Both the position numbers and the translations under genes were made by a program. Shown piece by piece: positions 18,090-26,703 of a stretch of DNA of 64,000 nucleotides. The stretch's first letter is position 1; the number at the start of each line of letters is the position of its first letter. The stretch covers positions 1 through 64,000 of the forward strand of contig NZ_JOJM01000028.1 of the NCBI RefSeq assembly GCF_000720325.1, given 5' to 3'. This DNA comes from Streptomyces sp. NRRL B-1347. Lineage in GTDB: Bacteria > Actinomycetota > Actinomycetes > Streptomycetales > Streptomycetaceae. The notes beneath the pieces are model-generated. The model was given only the letters and a program-made list of their open reading frames with translations, searched no databases and was not told the origin of the DNA.

Positions 18090-19451
18090 ATGAAGGTGTG
18101 GGGCAAAGGGAGCAGGTGGATCCAGCGGTGGGATCCGGAGGACGACGGGTTCTGGGCGCGGGAGGGGGAGCGCGTCGCCCGGCGGAACCTGGTGTTCTCG
18201 GTCCTTTCGGAGCACGTGGGGTTCTCGGTGTGGACCCTGTGGTCGGTCTTGGTGCTGTTCATGGGGCCGGAGTACGGCATCGACCCCGCGGGGAAGTTCT
18301 TCCTGGTGTCGATGGCCACGCTCGTGGGCGCCGTCGTGCGCGTGCCGTACACCTTCGCCGTCGCCCGGTTCGGGGGCCGGAACTGGACGGTGATCGCGGC
18401 GGGCCTCCTGCTGCTGCCCACCGTGGCCGCGTTCGTCGTCATGGAGCCCGGCACCTCGTACGGCACGTTCATGGCGTGCGCGCTGCTCACCGGCATCGGC
18501 GGGGGGAACTTCGCCTCCTCCATGACCAACATCAACTCCTTCTTCCCGCTGCGGAAGAAGGGCTGGGCCCTCGGGCTCAACGCGGGCGGCGGCAACATCG
18601 GCGTGCCCGTCGTGCAGCTCGTCGCGCTGGCCGTCATCGGGGCCGGCGGCGGGCCGCGCCTGCTGCTCGGCGTCTACATCCCGCTGGTCGTCGTCTCCGC
18701 CGTCTGCGCCGCCCTGTTCATGGACAACATCGCCTCCGTGCGCAACGACACGGGCGCCGCGCGCCAGGCCGCGCGCGACCCGCACACCTGGATCATGGCG
18801 TTCCTGTACGTGGGGACCTTCGGGTCGTTCATCGGCTTCAGCTTCGCCTTCGGCCTCGTGCTCCAGACCCAGTTCGGGCGGACGCCGCTGGAGGCCGCGC
18901 AGCTCACCTTCGTCGGGCCGCTGCTCGGCTCGCTGATCCGGCCCGTGGGCGGGCGGCTCGCCGACCGCTACGGCGGGGCCCGGATCACCCTGGGGAACTT
19001 CGTCGCCATGGCCGCCGCCACCGGCGTCGTCGTCCTGGCCTCGGTGCGGGAGTCGCTCGGGCTGTTCACCGGCGCGTTTGTGGTGCTCTTCGTGCTCAGC
19101 GGCCTCGGCAACGGCTCCACGTACAAGATGATCCCGGGCATCTTCCAGGCCAAGGCCCTGCGCAAGGGGCTCACCGGGGACGACGCCGACCGCTACGGGC
19201 GGCGGCTCTCGGGCGCCGCCATGGGGCTCATCGGGGCCGTCGGCGCGCTCGGCGGGCTCGGCATCAACCTGGCCTTCCGGCAGTCGTTCCTGAGCGTCGG
19301 CTCGGGGACCGCCGCCTACCTCTCCTTCCTCGGCTTCTACGCCCTGTGCTTCGGGGTCACCTGGGCCGTATACCTTCGCCGGCCCGCCGCCCGCACGCGC
19401 TCCGTGGCCGCCGCGAGCGCCGAGCGGGAGCTGTCGTACGCCGAGGTGTGA
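18090..19451 (+). CDS. narK: Nitrate/nitrite MFS transporter NarK
   Basis: A 453-residue, 12-helix transporter of the nitrate/nitrite porter family. The nitrate-signature-like stretch GIGGGNFASSMTNINSFFP and the second Gly-rich motif GLNAGGGNIGVPVVQL are both visible, along with FRKK-type loops. It imports nitrate or exports nitrite across the membrane. The ATG at 18090 has GGGGAGG about 8 nt upstream. The gene for the HemD-like regulator NnaR follows 137 nt downstream; NnaR is known in Streptomyces as a nitrate/nitrite assimilation regulator, so the pair forms a functional unit. Nothing is supportable as a gene in 17928-18089. Confidence 0.92.
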   Translation: MKVWGKGSRWIQRWDPEDDGFWAREGERVARRNLVFSVLSEHVGFSVWTLWSVLVLFMGPEYGIDPAGKFFLVSMATLVGAVVRVPYTFAVARFGGRNWTVIAAGLLLLPTVAAFVVMEPGTSYGTFMACALLTGIGGGNFASSMTNINSFFPLRKKGWALGLNAGGGNIGVPVVQLVALAVIGAGGGPRLLLGVYIPLVVVSAVCAALFMDNIASVRNDTGAARQAARDPHTWIMAFLYVGTFGSFIGFSFAFGLVLQTQFGRTPLEAAQLTFVGPLLGSLIRPVGGRLADRYGGARITLGNFVAMAAATGVVVLASVRESLGLFTGAFVVLFVLSGLGNGSTYKMIPGIFQAKALRKGLTGDDADRYGRRLSGAAMGLIGAVGALGGLGINLAFRQSFLSVGSGTAAYLSFLGFYALCFGVTWAVYLRRPAARTRSVAAASAERELSYAEV

Positions 19452-19588
19452 CGTAACACGGCGGACATCGCGGTGATCCAGTCCCGTCACCGGCCGTTGG
19501 CAGGCTCGATGGCCCGTGGAACCGGGGAGACGGCCACGACGGGGCGGCGGGCAACGGCAGGGCCACTACTACGAGCGGGACGCCACAC

Positions 19589-20728
19589 ATGAACGTGATC
19601 CACGAGCACGGTCCCCTCGCCGGGTTCACCGTCGGCGTCACCGCCGCCCGCCGCGCCGACGAGCTCGGCGCGCTGCTCCAGCGGCGCGGCGCCACCGTAC
19701 TGCACGCGCCCGCCCTGCGGATCCTGCCGCTGTCCGACGACGGGCGGCTCCTCGCCGCCACCAAGGAGCTGATCGACCACGCGCCGGACGTCGTCGTCGC
19801 CACCACCGCCATCGGCTTCCGGGGATGGGTGGAGGCCGCCGACGGCTGGGGCCACGGAGAGGCGCTGCTCGCGCGCCTGCGCGGGGTCGAACTGCTCGCG
19901 CGCGGGCCGAAGGTGAAGGGCGCCGTGCGGGCCGCGGGCCTCGTCGAGCACTGGTCGCCGTCGTCGGAGTCGATGGCGGAGGTCCTGGACCGGCTGCTCG
20001 CCGAGGGCGTCTCGGGGCGCCGCGTCGCGCTCCAGCTGCACGGCGAACCGCTGCCCGGCTTCGTGGAGGCGCTGCGGGCCGGGGGAGCGGACGTCGTCCT
20101 CGTACCGGTGTACCGGTGGCTGCCGCCCGCCGACCTCGCGCCCGTGGACCGGCTGCTCGACGCGGCCGTGACGCGCGGCGTCGACGCGCTCACCTTCACC
20201 AGCGCGCCCGCCGCCGCATCCCTGCTCGCGCGGGCCGATGACCGGGGGATGGCCGGGGAGCTGCGCGCCGCCCTGGCGCACGACGTGCTCGCGGCCTGCG
20301 TGGGCCCGGTGACCGCCCTGCCGCTCCAGGGCCTGGGCGTGGACACCGTGCAGCCGGAGCGGTTCCGGCTCGGCCCGCTCGTGCAGCTGCTGTGCCAGGA
20401 ACTGCCCGCGCGGGCCCGGACGTTGCCGGTCGCCGGGCACCGGGTGGAGATCAGGGGGCACGCGGTCCTGGTCGACGGCGAGCTGCGGGCCGTGCCGCCC
20501 GCGGGGATGGCGCTGCTGCGCTCGCTCGCGCGGCGGCCCGGGTGGGTGGTCGCGCGCGCCGAACTGCTGCGGGCGCTGCCGGGCGCGGGCCGCGACGAAC
20601 ACGCCGTCGAGACCGCCATGGCCCGGCTGCGCACGGCACTCGGCGTGCCCAAGCTCGTCCAGACCGTGGTCAAGCGGGGCTACCGGCTCGCGCTCGACCC
20701 GGCGGCCGGGTCCAAGTACGGGCTCTGA
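19589..20728 (+). CDS. nnaR: HemD-like regulator of nitrate/nitrite metabolism (NnaR)
   Basis: A 379-residue fusion: an N-terminal uroporphyrinogen-III synthase fold (about 8-262; GFTVGVTAARRADELGALL, VATTAIGF) and a C-terminal OmpR/PhoB-type winged helix (about 290-372; RRPGWVVARAELLRALPG, VETAMARLR, KRGYRLAL). Such fusions are often annotated as HemD, but the DNA-binding domain and narK neighbour identify it with the S. coelicolor nitrate regulator NnaR (recalled), which cooperates with GlnR. I see no clear GlnR box in the flanking intergenic DNA. The 3' end overlaps the convergent DUF1772 gene by 49 nt. Confidence 0.85.
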   Translation: MNVIHEHGPLAGFTVGVTAARRADELGALLQRRGATVLHAPALRILPLSDDGRLLAATKELIDHAPDVVVATTAIGFRGWVEAADGWGHGEALLARLRGVELLARGPKVKGAVRAAGLVEHWSPSSESMAEVLDRLLAEGVSGRRVALQLHGEPLPGFVEALRAGGADVVLVPVYRWLPPADLAPVDRLLDAAVTRGVDALTFTSAPAAASLLARADDRGMAGELRAALAHDVLAACVGPVTALPLQGLGVDTVQPERFRLGPLVQLLCQELPARARTLPVAGHRVEIRGHAVLVDGELRAVPPAGMALLRSLARRPGWVVARAELLRALPGAGRDEHAVETAMARLRTALGVPKLVQTVVKRGYRLALDPAAGSKYGL

Positions 20729-21261
20729 GCCGGGGCGCCCAGGAGCCGCCCGCGCAGCACGAGCGCCCGGCCGAGCAGGCCGAACGCGAGCGTGCACAGG
20801 ACCGCCCGCACGATGTTCCACGCCACCCACGGGTCCTCGAAGTCCGCGCGCACGGCCGCAGGATCGGCGATCCGCGCCGGGTCGCCCGCCGCGGCGAGGT
20901 CGTCGTTCATGGGCACGTTCACCACGGCGGTGAGCACGAACGCGAGCGCGTACGCGGCCAGGGCGCCGAGCACCCACCACCGCAGCGGCGTGCGCCGCAG
21001 CCGCCACGCCGCGAGCCCGGTGCTCAGCAGCGCCCCGACGAAGCCGAAGAAGAACACCGGGTTCTGGATGACGTCGTTGATGTGCTGCATGACCTCGATG
21101 TACGCGCGGTCCGAGCTGCGGGCGAGGCCGGGCATCACCGCGCACGCGAAGACGTAGAAGGATCCGGCCATCAGGCCCGTGGTGAGCGCTGCCGCGCCCA
21201 GGGTGACGCCGCCGGAGGACCGGCCTGGGCGCGGGGCGTGGGGTGTGCCGTGGTTCGTCAT
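20680..21261 (-). CDS. DUF1772 membrane protein
   Basis: A 193-residue membrane protein with four predicted helices (about 19-42, 72-92, 100-120, 155-175). The DUF1772 core is recognisable: early helix TTGLMAGSFYVFACAVMPGL, then MQHINDVIQNPVFFFGF and a loop with NVPMNDDL. Relatives include anthrone-oxygenase-like proteins and unknowns; no reaction can be assigned here. It is transcribed away from the CGNR gene, with 268 nt between their starts, and convergent with nnaR (49-nt overlap). Confidence 0.8.
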   Translation of the reverse strand: MTNHGTPHAPRPGRSSGGVTLGAAALTTGLMAGSFYVFACAVMPGLARSSDRAYIEVMQHINDVIQNPVFFFGFVGALLSTGLAAWRLRRTPLRWWVLGALAAYALAFVLTAVVNVPMNDDLAAAGDPARIADPAAVRADFEDPWVAWNIVRAVLCTLAFGLLGRALVLRGRLLGAPAQSPYLDPAAGSSASR

Positions 21262-21529
21262 GGCATCGAGTCAAGCCGCCCGCCGCCGCCCCGGCCATGG
21301 CCGACGAGCGCACCGGCATAAGCGCGCGTCTTCGGCCCGCGGCGCGGCCGTCTCCTGCCACAGTGGCGTCCGCGCGTGGTGGCAGGGGTTCCGGACCCGC
21401 GCCAGGACGGGCACTGTAGGAGTACGGACGGGCGTACGGACGAGCGTGACGGCGACGCGCACCCGCACGTCGGCACGCACCGGAACGGCCCCCCGAACTC
21501 ACCGGTGACCCCGAGGCGGTGACACCCGC

Positions 21530-22153
21530 ATGGCGTTGAGTGCGGCCCCCCAGGAGGCCCCTCAGGAGACCCCGCACAAGGTCGCGTACGGCGAGCTGCG
21601 CTTCGACTCCGGCCGGAGCTGCCTCGACCTCCTCGCGACGACCCACCCCGTGGAACGGCTCGACGACGTGGACCGGCTGTGCGCCTGGCTGACCGGGGCG
21701 GGCCTGGTCCCGCCGGGCACACCGCTGCCGGACGCCGGCCAGGACTGGCTCGCGGGCTTCCGCGAACTGCGCGGCCACATCGACCGGTTGGTCGGCGGCG
21801 AGCTGGCGGGACGGCCCGCCGACGCCGCGCTCGCCCGCGTGAACGCCCTTGCCGCGGCGGCCCCGCCCGCCCCGCGCGCCGTCCGCCACGCCGACGGCAG
21901 CCTCACCCGCGCCCTGCACGGCGCTCCGGGGCGCGCCGCGCTGCTCGCCGCCGTCGCCCGCGACGCCGTCGAACTGCTCACCGACCCGGTGGCCCGCCCG
22001 CTGCTCCGCCGGTGCGCGGGCGACAGCTGCCCCATCGTCTACCTCGACACGTCACGGGGGCACCGGCGCCGCTGGTGCTCCAGCGAGGTGTGCGGCAACC
22101 GGGAGCGGGTCGCCCGGCACCGGCGGCGGGCGGCGGGGCTCGCGCCCGCGTGA
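21530..22153 (+). CDS. CGNR zinc-finger / ABATE-domain regulator
   Basis: A 207-residue putative stress-linked regulator. The N-terminal ABATE domain (about 20-140) contains GRSCLDLLATTHP and the WLAGFRELRGHI region. The C-terminal CGNR finger has RRCAGDSCPIVYLD, then RRWCSSEVCGNRERVARHR with all four metal-binding cysteines. The family is thought to bind DNA; targets are unknown. The divergent DUF1772 gene is the simplest candidate target. The ATG at 21530 follows GAGG about 15 nt upstream, so an earlier in-frame GTG is not excluded. The 268 nt to the left hold no supportable gene. Confidence 0.82.
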   Translation: MALSAAPQEAPQETPHKVAYGELRFDSGRSCLDLLATTHPVERLDDVDRLCAWLTGAGLVPPGTPLPDAGQDWLAGFRELRGHIDRLVGGELAGRPADAALARVNALAAAAPPAPRAVRHADGSLTRALHGAPGRAALLAAVARDAVELLTDPVARPLLRRCAGDSCPIVYLDTSRGHRRRWCSSEVCGNRERVARHRRRAAGLAPA

Positions 22154-22239
22154 GCGACGAAAACCCCTCCGGCGCCTGAACACATCCCCCGCTCCGTCCG
22201 TACGTCCATGATGACCAGCCGGCGCGCGGTTCGGCAGGG

Positions 22240-22267
22240 CCCCGAAGGGGCGCGGGGAACTGCGCGA
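22240..22267. repeat. Streptomyces intergenic repeat (CGCGGGGAACTGCGCGA family), copy 1
   Basis: A CCCCGAAGGGG hairpin directly followed by CGCGGGGAACTGCGCGA. The same element occurs in opposite orientation at 28895-28926 and 57581-57599 in this window. I recall it as very widespread in Streptomyces intergenic DNA. Here it lies in the 214-nt gap before sigU. Confidence 0.75.
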
Positions 22268-22367
22268 CCGGCCGAGGACGGCTCGCAGGCAACCGACCAC
22301 CCATCGCGGCAGCCCAGAGATCGCACAGTCGGGCAGCCCGGACGAACCGCGGACACCGGAGGCAGAC

Positions 22368-22937
22368 GTGCGCAAGGATTCCGCCGTGGCCGATGAACGC
22401 CCGCACCGACATCGCGCGGAGCCCGTGCCGGAACCGGACGAGGAGCTGATGCGCGCGCTGTACCGCGAGCACGCCGGTCCACTTCTCGCCTATGTGCTCC
22501 GCCTTGTGGCGGGAGACCGGCAGCGCGCCGAAGATGTCGTACAGGAAACGCTCATCCGTGCCTGGAAGAACGCCGGTCAGCTCAACCGTGCGACCGGTTC
22601 GGTACGCCCCTGGCTGGTGACGGTCGCGCGCCGCATCGTCATCGACGGCCACCGCAGCCGGCAGGCCCGGCCGCAGGAGGTCGACCCGTCGCCGCTGGAG
22701 GTCATCCCCGCGGAGGACGAGATCGATAAGGCGCTGTGGCTGATGACGCTGTCGGACGCGCTGGAGGACCTGACTCCCGCGCACCGGGAGGTACTTGTCG
22801 AGACCTACTTCAAAGGGCGTACGGTCAATGAGGCGGCCGAGACGCTGGGCATACCCAGTGGGACGGTGCGCTCGCGGGTCTTCTACGCGCTGCGCTCGAT
22901 GAAGCTGGCTCTGGAGGAGCGGGGGGTGACGGCATGA
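22368..22937 (+). CDS. sigU: ECF RNA polymerase sigma factor (SigU-like)
   Basis: A 189-residue group IV sigma factor. Region 2 (about 25-95) has LYREHAGPLLAYVLRL, AEDVVQETLIRAWKN and RPWLVTVARRIVIDGHRS. Region 4 (about 125-182) has LTPAHREVLVETYFKGR and the helix-turn-helix AAETLGIPSGTVRSRVFYAL. It directs transcription of an envelope-related regulon; the homologue at this position in S. coelicolor is, as recalled, sigU, which affects secretion and aerial growth. The ATG of the anti-sigma gene overlaps the stop by 4 nt (ATGA). The GTG start at 22368 has no strong upstream site. Confidence 0.88.
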   Translation: MRKDSAVADERPHRHRAEPVPEPDEELMRALYREHAGPLLAYVLRLVAGDRQRAEDVVQETLIRAWKNAGQLNRATGSVRPWLVTVARRIVIDGHRSRQARPQEVDPSPLEVIPAEDEIDKALWLMTLSDALEDLTPAHREVLVETYFKGRTVNEAAETLGIPSGTVRSRVFYALRSMKLALEERGVTA

Positions 22938-23806
22938 GTACGCCGTACGACGCACACGGCCATGACCGGGGTGACCACGACCCGCAGGGTCCCGGCGCGG
23001 TGCACGAGACCGTCGGCGCCTACGCCCTCGGCATCCTGGACGACGCGGAGGCCACCGAGTTCGAGGTCCACCTGGCGGGCTGCGAGATCTGCGCGCGGCA
23101 GCTGGAGGAGTTCTCCGGCATGGAGCCGATGCTTGCCGCCCTCGCGGACCTGCCGGGCGCGCGCGGTGCGCTCGGGGCGCCCGCGGGCCCCGACGCGGCC
23201 GTGCCCCGGCCGCGCGGCCTGCCCGAACTCGGCGAACAGCTCGCCGCCCGGCCCAGCCCGCGCCTCGCCGAACGCCTCGTGGACGAGGTCGCCGACCGGC
23301 GCGCGCGGCGGCGCAGGCGCGGCCTGTACCTGGTCGCGGCGGCGGCCGCGCTGATCATCGGCGGGCCCCTCGCGGTCGTCGTGGCCGACGGCGGTGACGA
23401 CGGCTCGAAGCGGCCGGTGGCGGTCGACCCGCACCCGACCTCGCCCGCCGAGGACGCCTTCTTCCACCACATGGAGGAGAAGACCACCGCCACCGACCCC
23501 ACGACCAAGGTCACCGCCACGGTCGGCACGGAGAAGAAGGCCTGGGGCACCCACACCGTCCTGGAGTTGAAGAACGTCAAGGGCCCGCTGAAGTGCTCCC
23601 TCGTCGCCGTCGGCAAGGACGGCAAGCGCGAGACCGTGTCGTCCTGGTCCGTGCCCAAGTGGGGCTACGGCATCAAGGACAGTTCGAACAAATGGGCCCG
23701 CAATCCGCTGTACGTCCACGGCGGTGCCGCCTTCGACCGCGCCGACATCGACCGCTTCGAGGTCACCACGTTCGACGGCGAGCGCCTCGTGTCGGTGGAC
23801 GTCTGA
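22934..23806 (+). CDS. rsuA: Membrane zinc-type anti-sigma factor (RsuA-like)
   Basis: A 290-residue anti-sigma factor coupled to the sigma gene. The cytoplasmic N-terminal ZAS domain has the zinc signature His46-x3-Cys50-x2-Cys53 (HLAGCEIC) after the helix ETVGAYALGILDDAEA. A basic stretch ([10 protein letters not shown]) precedes a single membrane helix (about 132-153). The extracytoplasmic part (about 155-290) is a compact beta-rich domain with few cysteines, the probable sensor. It is expected to hold SigU inactive at the membrane until regulated proteolysis or conformational release. Confidence 0.88.
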   Translation: MSTPYDAHGHDRGDHDPQGPGAVHETVGAYALGILDDAEATEFEVHLAGCEICARQLEEFSGMEPMLAALADLPGARGALGAPAGPDAAVPRPRGLPELGEQLAARPSPRLAERLVDEVADRRARRRRRGLYLVAAAAALIIGGPLAVVVADGGDDGSKRPVAVDPHPTSPAEDAFFHHMEEKTTATDPTTKVTATVGTEKKAWGTHTVLELKNVKGPLKCSLVAVGKDGKRETVSSWSVPKWGYGIKDSSNKWARNPLYVHGGAAFDRADIDRFEVTTFDGERLVSVDV

Positions 23807-23891
23807 GGCCCTCAGGACCCCGGCCACCGCCCTGACCAGCAACGCCCCGGGTCACGGCCCGGCGACGGACGGCGCACGAGACTGCACAAGC

Positions 23892-23958
23892 GGGGCCCCT
23901 TTCGCGTACGGTGGACGGCTGCTCAACACGAGCAGCAGCACGTCTTGAAAGGGGCCCC
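23892..23958 (+). promoter_or_regulatory. Nested inverted repeats enclosing the helD ribosome-binding site
   Basis: Outer arms GGGGCCCCTTTC (23892-23903) and GAAAGGGGCCCC (23947-23958) are perfect 12-bp complements. Between them is an inner 7-bp hairpin GCTGCTC-AACAC-GAGCAGC (23918-23936). The right outer arm contains AAAGGGG, the Shine-Dalgarno site for the GTG at 23960. A promoter-like TACGGT lies at 23907-23912, inside the element. It could be an operator, or the left arm of a longer transcript could sequester the ribosome-binding site. Confidence 0.65.
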
Positions 23959-23959
23959 G

Positions 23960-26326
23960 GTGGCCGACGTACGCGACCGCGAGATCAGCGTCGAACAGGA
24001 ACACCTCGACCAGGTCTACCGCCGCCTGGAGGAGAAGATCCACGAGGCCGAGTTCCTGATGAACGACGCCGCCCAGCGTTCTCAGGTCGGTACGCCGGGC
24101 GCGCTCGCCGAGCGCGACGCGCAGGTCTTCCGCGCGGGCATCCACCTCAACCGGCTCAACAACGAGTTCGAGGACTTCCTCTTCGGCCGCATCGACCTGC
24201 TGCTCGGCAAGGACGGCAAGAAGGGCCCGGACGGCGCCTACACGGCGGTCGAACCCGCCGAGGGCGTGGTCCGCGAGGACGAGTCGGGCCAGCGGGCCGA
24301 CATCGCCGAGACCCTGCACATCGGCCGCATCGGCGTCCTCGACGCGGACTACTCGCCGCTGGTCATCGACTGGCGCGCGCCCGCCGCCGCGCCCTTCTAC
24401 CGCTCCACGCCCGTGGACCCCGGCCGGGTCGTGCGCCGGCGCGTCATCCGCTCCAAGGGCCGCAAGGTCCTCGGCGTCGAGGACGACCTGATGCGCCCCG
24501 AGCTGACGGCGTACCTGAACGGCGAGGCGCTGCCCGTCGTCGGCGACGGCGCGCTCATGGCCGCGCTCGGGCAGGCCCGCAGCCACACCATGCGGGACAT
24601 CGTGGCGTCCATCCAGGCCGAGCAGGACCTGGTGATCCGGGCCCCCGCCGCGTCCGTGACGTACGTCGAGGGCGGTCCGGGCACCGGCAAGACGGCGGTC
24701 GCGCTGCACCGCGCCGCGTACCTCCTCTACCAGGACCGCCGCCGCTACGCGGGCGGCATCCTCATCGTCTCGCCGACCCCCCTCCTGGTCGCCTACACGG
24801 AGGGCGTCCTGCCGTCCCTCGGCGAGGAGGGCCAGGTCGCCATCCGCGCGGTCGGCTCCCTCGTCGACGGCGTGGACGCCACGGTCTACGACTCCCCGGC
24901 GGTGGCCCGCGTCAAGGGCTCGTCCCGCATGCTGAAGATCCTCCGCAAGGCGGCGCGAGGGGCCCTGGAGACCCCGCCGGTGCCTGCCCCGGCCCCTGAG
25001 GAGGACGCCCTCTTCCCGGCTCCTGACGAGGACGCCCTGTTCGCGGTCCCGGCCGACGGTCCCCCGCAGGCGGCGAGCGGCCTCACCCGCCTGCGCGTGG
25101 TGGCCTTCGGCCGCCGCCTGGAGCTGGAGGCGGGTGACCTCGCCCGCATCAGGCGCAACGCGCTCGGCGGCACCGCCCCGGTCAACCTGCTGCGCCCCCG
25201 GGCCCGCAAGCTCCTCCTGGACGCCCTCTGGGACAAGTCGGGCGCGGCCGGGCGCCACAGCGACCCCGAACTCGCCGCCGAACTCCGCTCGTCGTTCGAC
25301 GACGACGTCAGCACCGAGGACGCGTTCATCGCGTTCCTGGACGCGTGGTGGCCCGTGCTCACCCCCCGCGGCGTGCTGCGCGCGATGGCCGACGAGAAGC
25401 GCCTCGGCCGCTGGGCGCGCCGGGTGCTCAACCCGGGCGAGGTGCGCAAGCTGGCCCGCTCCCTGCGCCGCGAGGCGTACTCCGTGCACGACATCGCGCT
25501 CCTGGACGAGCTCCAGGCGATCCTCGGCACCCCGGCGCGGCCGAAGAAGAAGCGCGACCTCGACCCGCTCGACCAGCTCACCGGCCTCGACGAGCTGATG
25601 CCGGTGCGCGAGGAGTCCCAGCGCGAGCGCGCCGAGCGGCTCGCCGCCGAGCGCACCGAGTACGCGCACGTCATCGTCGACGAGGCGCAGGACCTCACGC
25701 CGATGCAGTGGCGCATGGTGGGCCGCCGCGGCCGCCACGCCACCTGGACGGTCGTGGGCGACCCGGCGCAGTCGTCGTGGTCCGACCCGGACGAGGCCGC
25801 CGCGGCCCGCGACGAGGCCCTCGGTACCCGCCCGCGCCGCCGCTTCACGCTGACCGTCAACTACCGCAACCCGGCCGAGATCGCCGACCTCGCCGCCAAG
25901 GTGCTCGCCCTGGCCATGCCCGGCTCCGAGTCCCCGTCCGCCGTGCGCTCCACGGGTGTCGCGCCGCGCTTCGCCGTGGTCCGGGGTAAGGACCTCGGCG
26001 GGTCCGTGCGCGAGGAGGCGGCCCGGCTGCTCGACGAGGTCGAGGGGACGGTGGGCGTCGTCGTGGCCATGCACCGCCGCGACCAGGCGGCCCGCTGGCT
26101 CGCCGGGCTCGGCGAGCGCGTCGTCGCGCTCGGCAGCCTGGAGGCCAAGGGCCTGGAGTACGACGCGACGGTCGTGGTCTCGCCCGCGGAGATCGCCGAC
26201 GAGTCCCCGGCGGGGCTGCGCGTCCTGTACGTGGCGCTGACCCGTGCCACCCAGCAGCTCACGGTCCTGTCGGGCGAGCGCGACGAGCCGGACGCGGGCG
26301 GCGTGCCGGACCTGCTCAGGGAATGA
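23960..26326 (+). CDS. HelD-like RNA polymerase recycling ATPase (UvrD-family helicase fold)
   Basis: A 788-residue superfamily-1-like ATPase. An N-terminal coiled-coil arm (ISVEQEHLDQVYRRLEEKIHEAE) precedes the ATPase domain. Walker A GPGTGKT is at 239-245, motif II VDEAQD ends at 578 (Asp574/Glu575), and the UvrD motif NYRNPAEI and late motif YVALTRATQQL are present. HelD/HelR proteins remove stalled RNA polymerase from DNA and in some actinomycetes protect it from rifamycins; resistance here is only a possibility. GTG at 23960 is preferred over TTG at 23945 because AAAGGGG lies 5 nt before it. I do not see the rifamycin-associated element I would expect upstream, though I recall its consensus only loosely. 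Confidence 0.85.
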   Translation: MADVRDREISVEQEHLDQVYRRLEEKIHEAEFLMNDAAQRSQVGTPGALAERDAQVFRAGIHLNRLNNEFEDFLFGRIDLLLGKDGKKGPDGAYTAVEPAEGVVREDESGQRADIAETLHIGRIGVLDADYSPLVIDWRAPAAAPFYRSTPVDPGRVVRRRVIRSKGRKVLGVEDDLMRPELTAYLNGEALPVVGDGALMAALGQARSHTMRDIVASIQAEQDLVIRAPAASVTYVEGGPGTGKTAVALHRAAYLLYQDRRRYAGGILIVSPTPLLVAYTEGVLPSLGEEGQVAIRAVGSLVDGVDATVYDSPAVARVKGSSRMLKILRKAARGALETPPVPAPAPEEDALFPAPDEDALFAVPADGPPQAASGLTRLRVVAFGRRLELEAGDLARIRRNALGGTAPVNLLRPRARKLLLDALWDKSGAAGRHSDPELAAELRSSFDDDVSTEDAFIAFLDAWWPVLTPRGVLRAMADEKRLGRWARRVLNPGEVRKLARSLRREAYSVHDIALLDELQAILGTPARPKKKRDLDPLDQLTGLDELMPVREESQRERAERLAAERTEYAHVIVDEAQDLTPMQWRMVGRRGRHATWTVVGDPAQSSWSDPDEAAAARDEALGTRPRRRFTLTVNYRNPAEIADLAAKVLALAMPGSESPSAVRSTGVAPRFAVVRGKDLGGSVREEAARLLDEVEGTVGVVVAMHRRDQAARWLAGLGERVVALGSLEAKGLEYDATVVVSPAEIADESPAGLRVLYVALTRATQQLTVLSGERDEPDAGGVPDLLRE

Positions 26327-26376
26327 CCCCCTGCTACGGGAATTGCCTTACGGGATTCGTTTGTTACCGTTGATGT

Positions 26377-26510
26377 GGCACCGGCTCGATCCAAGCCCCC
26401 GGGCCCAACCTTCGTCGCTACGAGCGACCACTTGCCGCGAGGCGAGCATGGCGGGTCGGTGTCACTCAACGTGAGAAGAGGTCCGCGTCATCCGTGACGC
26501 GGACCTTTTC
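26377..26510 (+). ncRNA. Candidate small RNA or helD 3' leader-out
   Basis: The 377 nt between helD and the malic enzyme gene contain a promoter-like pair (TTGCCT at 26344-26349; TACCGT at 26365-26370, spacing 15) and a strong terminator ending with TTTT at about 26510. No open frame of note lies between, so a discrete RNA of about 130 nt is possible. The alternative is simply the helD 3' untranslated region. Confidence 0.3.
26479..26510 (+). terminator. Intrinsic terminator between helD and malic enzyme gene
   Basis: AGGTCCGCGTCA-TCCG-TGACGCGGACCT, a perfect 12-bp stem with tetraloop, then TTTTC. The U-tract is on the + strand only, so it acts on rightward transcripts. Confidence 0.85.
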
Positions 26511-26603
26511 CTTTGCCTCCTCTTGCCTGCCCCCGACCCGCGTGCCCCTTCCCCGGACCCTGCCGCTTCTCGTATGGTGGAAGTGGTTTTCCAAAAATAC
26601 GGT

Positions 26604-26616
26604 GAACAAAACGTTC
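26604..26616. promoter_or_regulatory. AT-rich dyad upstream of malic enzyme gene
   Basis: GAAC-AAAAC-GTTC sits within an unusually AT-rich stretch (about 26590-26620) 90 nt upstream of the malic enzyme start, next to TTTTCCAAAA. This is a plausible promoter/operator region; no known regulator is assigned. Confidence 0.4.
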
Positions 26617-26703
26617 TCAATCCGGGGCGGCTACCACGTACTCAGGGGTAGGTGCGACCATCGGACGGCAACAGCTACAAGGTGAAAGCAGAGGAAGTCC
26701 GCC

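Noticed and set aside
17928..19588. GlnR boxes near narK and nnaR
   Set aside because: Only scattered GTAAC/GAAAC-like half sites, without the expected paired spacing.
19589..20728. Calling this gene hemD (heme biosynthesis)
   Set aside because: The C-terminal winged helix and narK neighbour favour a regulator; no other heme gene is nearby.
23892..23958. A rifamycin-associated element upstream of helD
   Set aside because: The inverted repeat does not match the motif as I remember it, and I could not confirm the consensus; left as an unassigned element.
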